Below, piece after piece: positions 4,829 through 5,951 of a DNA stretch of 5,951 nt. Under the pieces are notes generated by a model. The model was not told the origin of the DNA. It searched no databases and was given only the letters and a program-made list of their open reading frames with translations. Position numbers and translations under genes: made by a program. Source of the stretch: Nitrosopumilus sp. UBA526 (GTDB taxonomy: Archaea > Thermoproteota > Nitrososphaeria > Nitrososphaerales > Nitrosopumilaceae); NCBI GenBank assembly GCA_002506665.1, contig DAXZ01000067.1, positions 1 to 5,951 of the forward strand. Reading direction: 5' to 3'. The first letter of the stretch is position 1; each line of letters begins with the position of its first letter.

Positions 4829-4852
4829 TGCATTATTACTGATACTTGATCA

Positions 4853-4879
4853 TCTATTAGATCTATATTGTCTAATAGA
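4853..4879. repeat. 9-bp inverted repeat in the likely promoter of the zinc-ribbon dicistron
   Basis: TCTATTAGA (4853-4861) and TCTAATAGA (4871-4879) are perfect inverted copies separated by nine bases. They lie 36-62 bases before the TTG, where the TATA region of a leadered transcript is expected, and the AT-rich arms could themselves be the promoter. An operator overlapping the promoter is a reasonable reading. Confidence 0.5.
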
Positions 4880-4908
4880 ATAAACTAATTGCTAACAACC
4901 GATCAATA

Positions 4909-4930
4909 TTTCTAAATTCGAGTTTAGAAA
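4909..4930. repeat. Dispersed palindrome, copy 3 (core TTCGAG)
   Basis: Arms TTTCTAAA (4909-4916) and TTTAGAAA (4923-4930). Identity with copy 4 extends to 25 bases (4906-4930 versus 4977-5001). It lies 77 bases beyond the 3' end of tRNA-Asn and about 90 bases upstream of the zinc-ribbon start codon. Confidence 0.9.
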
Positions 4931-4979
4931 CATATCTGATTCTGCACCGTACCTTTGGCATACATCTACATGATTCATA

Positions 4980-5001
4980 TTTCTAAATTCGAGTTTAGAA
5001 A
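4980..5001. repeat. Dispersed palindrome, copy 4 (core TTCGAG), abutting tRNA-Asn
   Basis: Arms TTTCTAAA (4980-4987) and TTTAGAAA (4994-5001). It begins 7 bases beyond the last tRNA base in the direction of tRNA transcription, after CCTTTAT on the - strand. That position suggests a role in termination or 3' processing of the tRNA transcript. It could also mark an insertion site next to the tRNA. Confidence 0.9.
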
Positions 5002-5007
5002 TAAAGG

Positions 5008-5081
5008 CGCCTCCCATCAGACTTGAACTGATGGCCGTCCGATTAACAGTCGGATGCTCTACCACGCTGAGCTAGGGAGGC
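5008..5081 (-). tRNA. tRNA-Asn (anticodon GTT)
   Basis: The - strand folds into a complete 74-base cloverleaf: acceptor stem GCCTCCC/GGGAGGC, D stem GCTC/GAGC with loop AGCGTGGTA, anticodon stem TCCGA/TCGGA with loop CTGTTAA (anticodon GTT, Asn), variable loop CGGCC, T stem ATCAG/CTGAT with loop TTCAAGT, and discriminator G. There is no intron, and the 3' CCA is not encoded (CCT follows the discriminator), as usual in these archaea. It is preceded by a TATA-like box and followed at once by palindrome copy 4. Confidence 0.97.
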
Positions 5082-5105
5082 ACAAATCTTGACTTTGGTA
5101 AAAGT

Positions 5106-5114
5106 GATTTAATC
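5106..5114 (-). promoter_or_regulatory. TATA-like box for tRNA-Asn
   Basis: The - strand reads GATTAAATC, centred about 29 bases before the tRNA 5' end. This is appropriate for a start a few bases upstream of the mature tRNA. Confidence 0.5.
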
Positions 5115-5170
5115 TTTGCTTTTGTTTGATATTTCTTGGTTTGCTGGGCCATTTTTTGTTATGATTTATC

Positions 5171-5663
5171 TGGCATGAAAAAACTGCAGATGTTTGTTGC
5201 AACATTGGGCCGGCTCTTTTTATGACAATACTAGATAACCTGAAAAACCAAAACAGCCAAGCCGGGATTCTGACGGGTGTTCAGATGATGCGCGGACTGG
5301 GGGATCTGCAAATGGGATGATTTTGCCAATTGGTCTTGGAACTGCAGGCAGATTTAGCGGAGGCATGATTTACTGGAGCAAACAGACCTACAACCTTTGA
5401 GGCAGATCTCCTAGACCGTGGAATAAACTCTAGACCATGCCGCCAGCCGACAAACGGCAAGCTTGAGAGGGGTCATCGCAGCATAGAGGATGAAATATTT
5501 CACTATGAGAGTCTGTCCTCATATGTAGAATATTATAATTAACGCCGACTACACTTTGCGTTGGATATAGACAATGAAGGATTACTGCTCCAAGGCATTT
5601 TCGACAAGCAAAGCCACAAATGCGATCATAAAAAGCAACCCAAAATGGATGGAGGATGACTAG
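5171..5663 (+). pseudogene. Decayed DDE (integrase-core) transposase remnant
   Basis: Reading one frame from 5171 gives transposase-like segments interrupted by stops. FMTILDNLKNQ and GILTGVQ (5219-5289) resemble the helix and strand before the second catalytic Asp. After stops at 5318-5320 and 5366-5368 comes FTGANRPTTFEADLLDRGI, then QPTNGKLERGHRSIEDEI, the region with the third catalytic residue (Glu of N-G-K-L-E), and LSSYVEYYN. After a stop at 5540-5542, RRLHFALDIDN follows. A +1 shift near 5570 restores SKATNAIIKSNPKWMEDD, ending at TAG 5661. With three stops, one frameshift, an eroded catalytic Asp region and no visible start or terminal inverted repeats, it cannot be active. The family call rests on the P-x-N-G-K-L-E-R and E-Y-Y-N-x-R-R-L-H pattern of rve-type transposases. 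It may derive from an element that landed near the tRNA gene. Confidence 0.75.
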
Positions 5664-5682
5664 GCGACATAATTTCTATATG

Positions 5683-5951
5683 CTACAATCGTTCAAACAT
5701 AATTCTGGCCTCAGAATAATTCCTGTGACTAGTTAGAATTTCACAATTTTGGTAAATGATTTCATGATCAGTTGTATTCTCAAACTCTTTTGCATCTTTT
5801 TTTATCCTGTTTTCTGCTTTTACAAGTTCTTTCATACTATTGTTATGATATTGAAGATCACTTATCTTCTCCACAGGTACCTTGATATGGTCTCCATACA
5901 GATCGGGTTCTTGTTTGGCCAATCCTGTGATGGATTTCCACATGTCGCCCC
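5683..5951 (-). CDS. C-terminal part of an unrecognised protein (5' end beyond the right edge)
   Basis: An open frame runs from the right edge to the TAG at 5685-5683. The first ATG in the window is at 5943, but the frame stays open beyond it (Gly-Asp before Met), so the true start is probably outside. About 88 residues are visible. They are mostly charged and helical, with KELVKAENRIKKDAKEFE (a possible short coiled coil) and a C-terminal segment YQNCEILTSHRNYSEARIMFERL. No membrane segment or catalytic motif is seen, and I cannot assign a family. Its end lies 19 bases from the end of the convergent transposase remnant. Confidence 0.5.
   Translation of the reverse strand, partial: GDMWKSITGLAKQEPDLYGDHIKVPVEKISDLQYHNNSMKELVKAENRIKKDAKEFENTTDHEIIYQNCEILTSHRNYSEARIMFERL

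Noticed and set aside
4906..5001. Minimal CRISPR array (25-nt palindromic repeat, 46-nt spacer)
   Set aside because: There are only two repeats, and the same palindrome occurs singly at 2563 and 4303 with no spacer series. No cas genes are in view, and the repeats follow gene 3' ends.
5222..5320. Independent small + strand gene starting MTILDNLKNQ (32 residues)
   Set aside because: It is in the same frame as the downstream transposase segments and resembles the corresponding internal part of that family, so it is better read as part of the pseudogene.

Overview
The window looks like chromosomal DNA of an ammonia-oxidising archaeon of the phylum Nitrososphaerota (Thaumarchaeota), probably a Nitrosopumilaceae relative. 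The evidence is the archaeal-style gene arrangement (short mono- or dicistronic units, starts about 25 bases from TATA-like boxes, little Shine-Dalgarno use), base composition that looks near 40% GC by eye, and several small proteins of thaumarchaeal type: a two-helix membrane protein ending in a DINPGFDVN-like tail, a four-cysteine zinc ribbon, a Lys/Ala-rich histone-H1-like protein and a lysine-tailed ArsR-like regulator. Genus-level placement is a guess.

Layout. Left part, + strand: the C-terminus of an unrecognised protein (2-199), purC for SAICAR synthetase (257-1084, TTG start), a roughly 300-base regulatory stretch carrying three copies of TATGATACA, and a winged-helix ArsR-like regulator (1380-1880). 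Converging on it is a broken gamma-glutamylcyclotransferase-like gene on the - strand (1891-2357), interrupted by a one-base deletion.

Middle and right part, almost all - strand: a 106-residue H1-like basic protein with a recent 69-bp internal duplication (2627-2947); a membrane-anchored DUF4352-like protein (3049-3585); a 220-base intergenic region packed with G6/C6 runs and repeated motifs; a DUF2299-like protein (3805-4248); a dicistron of zinc-ribbon protein and two-helix membrane protein (4817 to 4340); tRNA-Asn(GTT) (5008-5081); a decayed DDE transposase on the + strand (about 5171-5663); and the C-terminal part of an unrecognised protein entering from the right edge (5683-5951).

The most interesting unexplained signal is a 22-bp palindrome, with arms TTTCTAAA and TTTAGAAA, present four times (2563, 4303, 4909, 4980). 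It is always intergenic and always in the same orientation, and three copies lie 7 to 42 bases beyond the 3' end of a - strand gene. It behaves like a dispersed 3'-end hairpin or a binding site rather than a CRISPR. The second is the G6 motif array at 3590-3780. I do not see a complete new enzymatic or defence system. The genes appear to be independent housekeeping and small accessory units, with signs of decay (two pseudogenes) around a tRNA and repeats.
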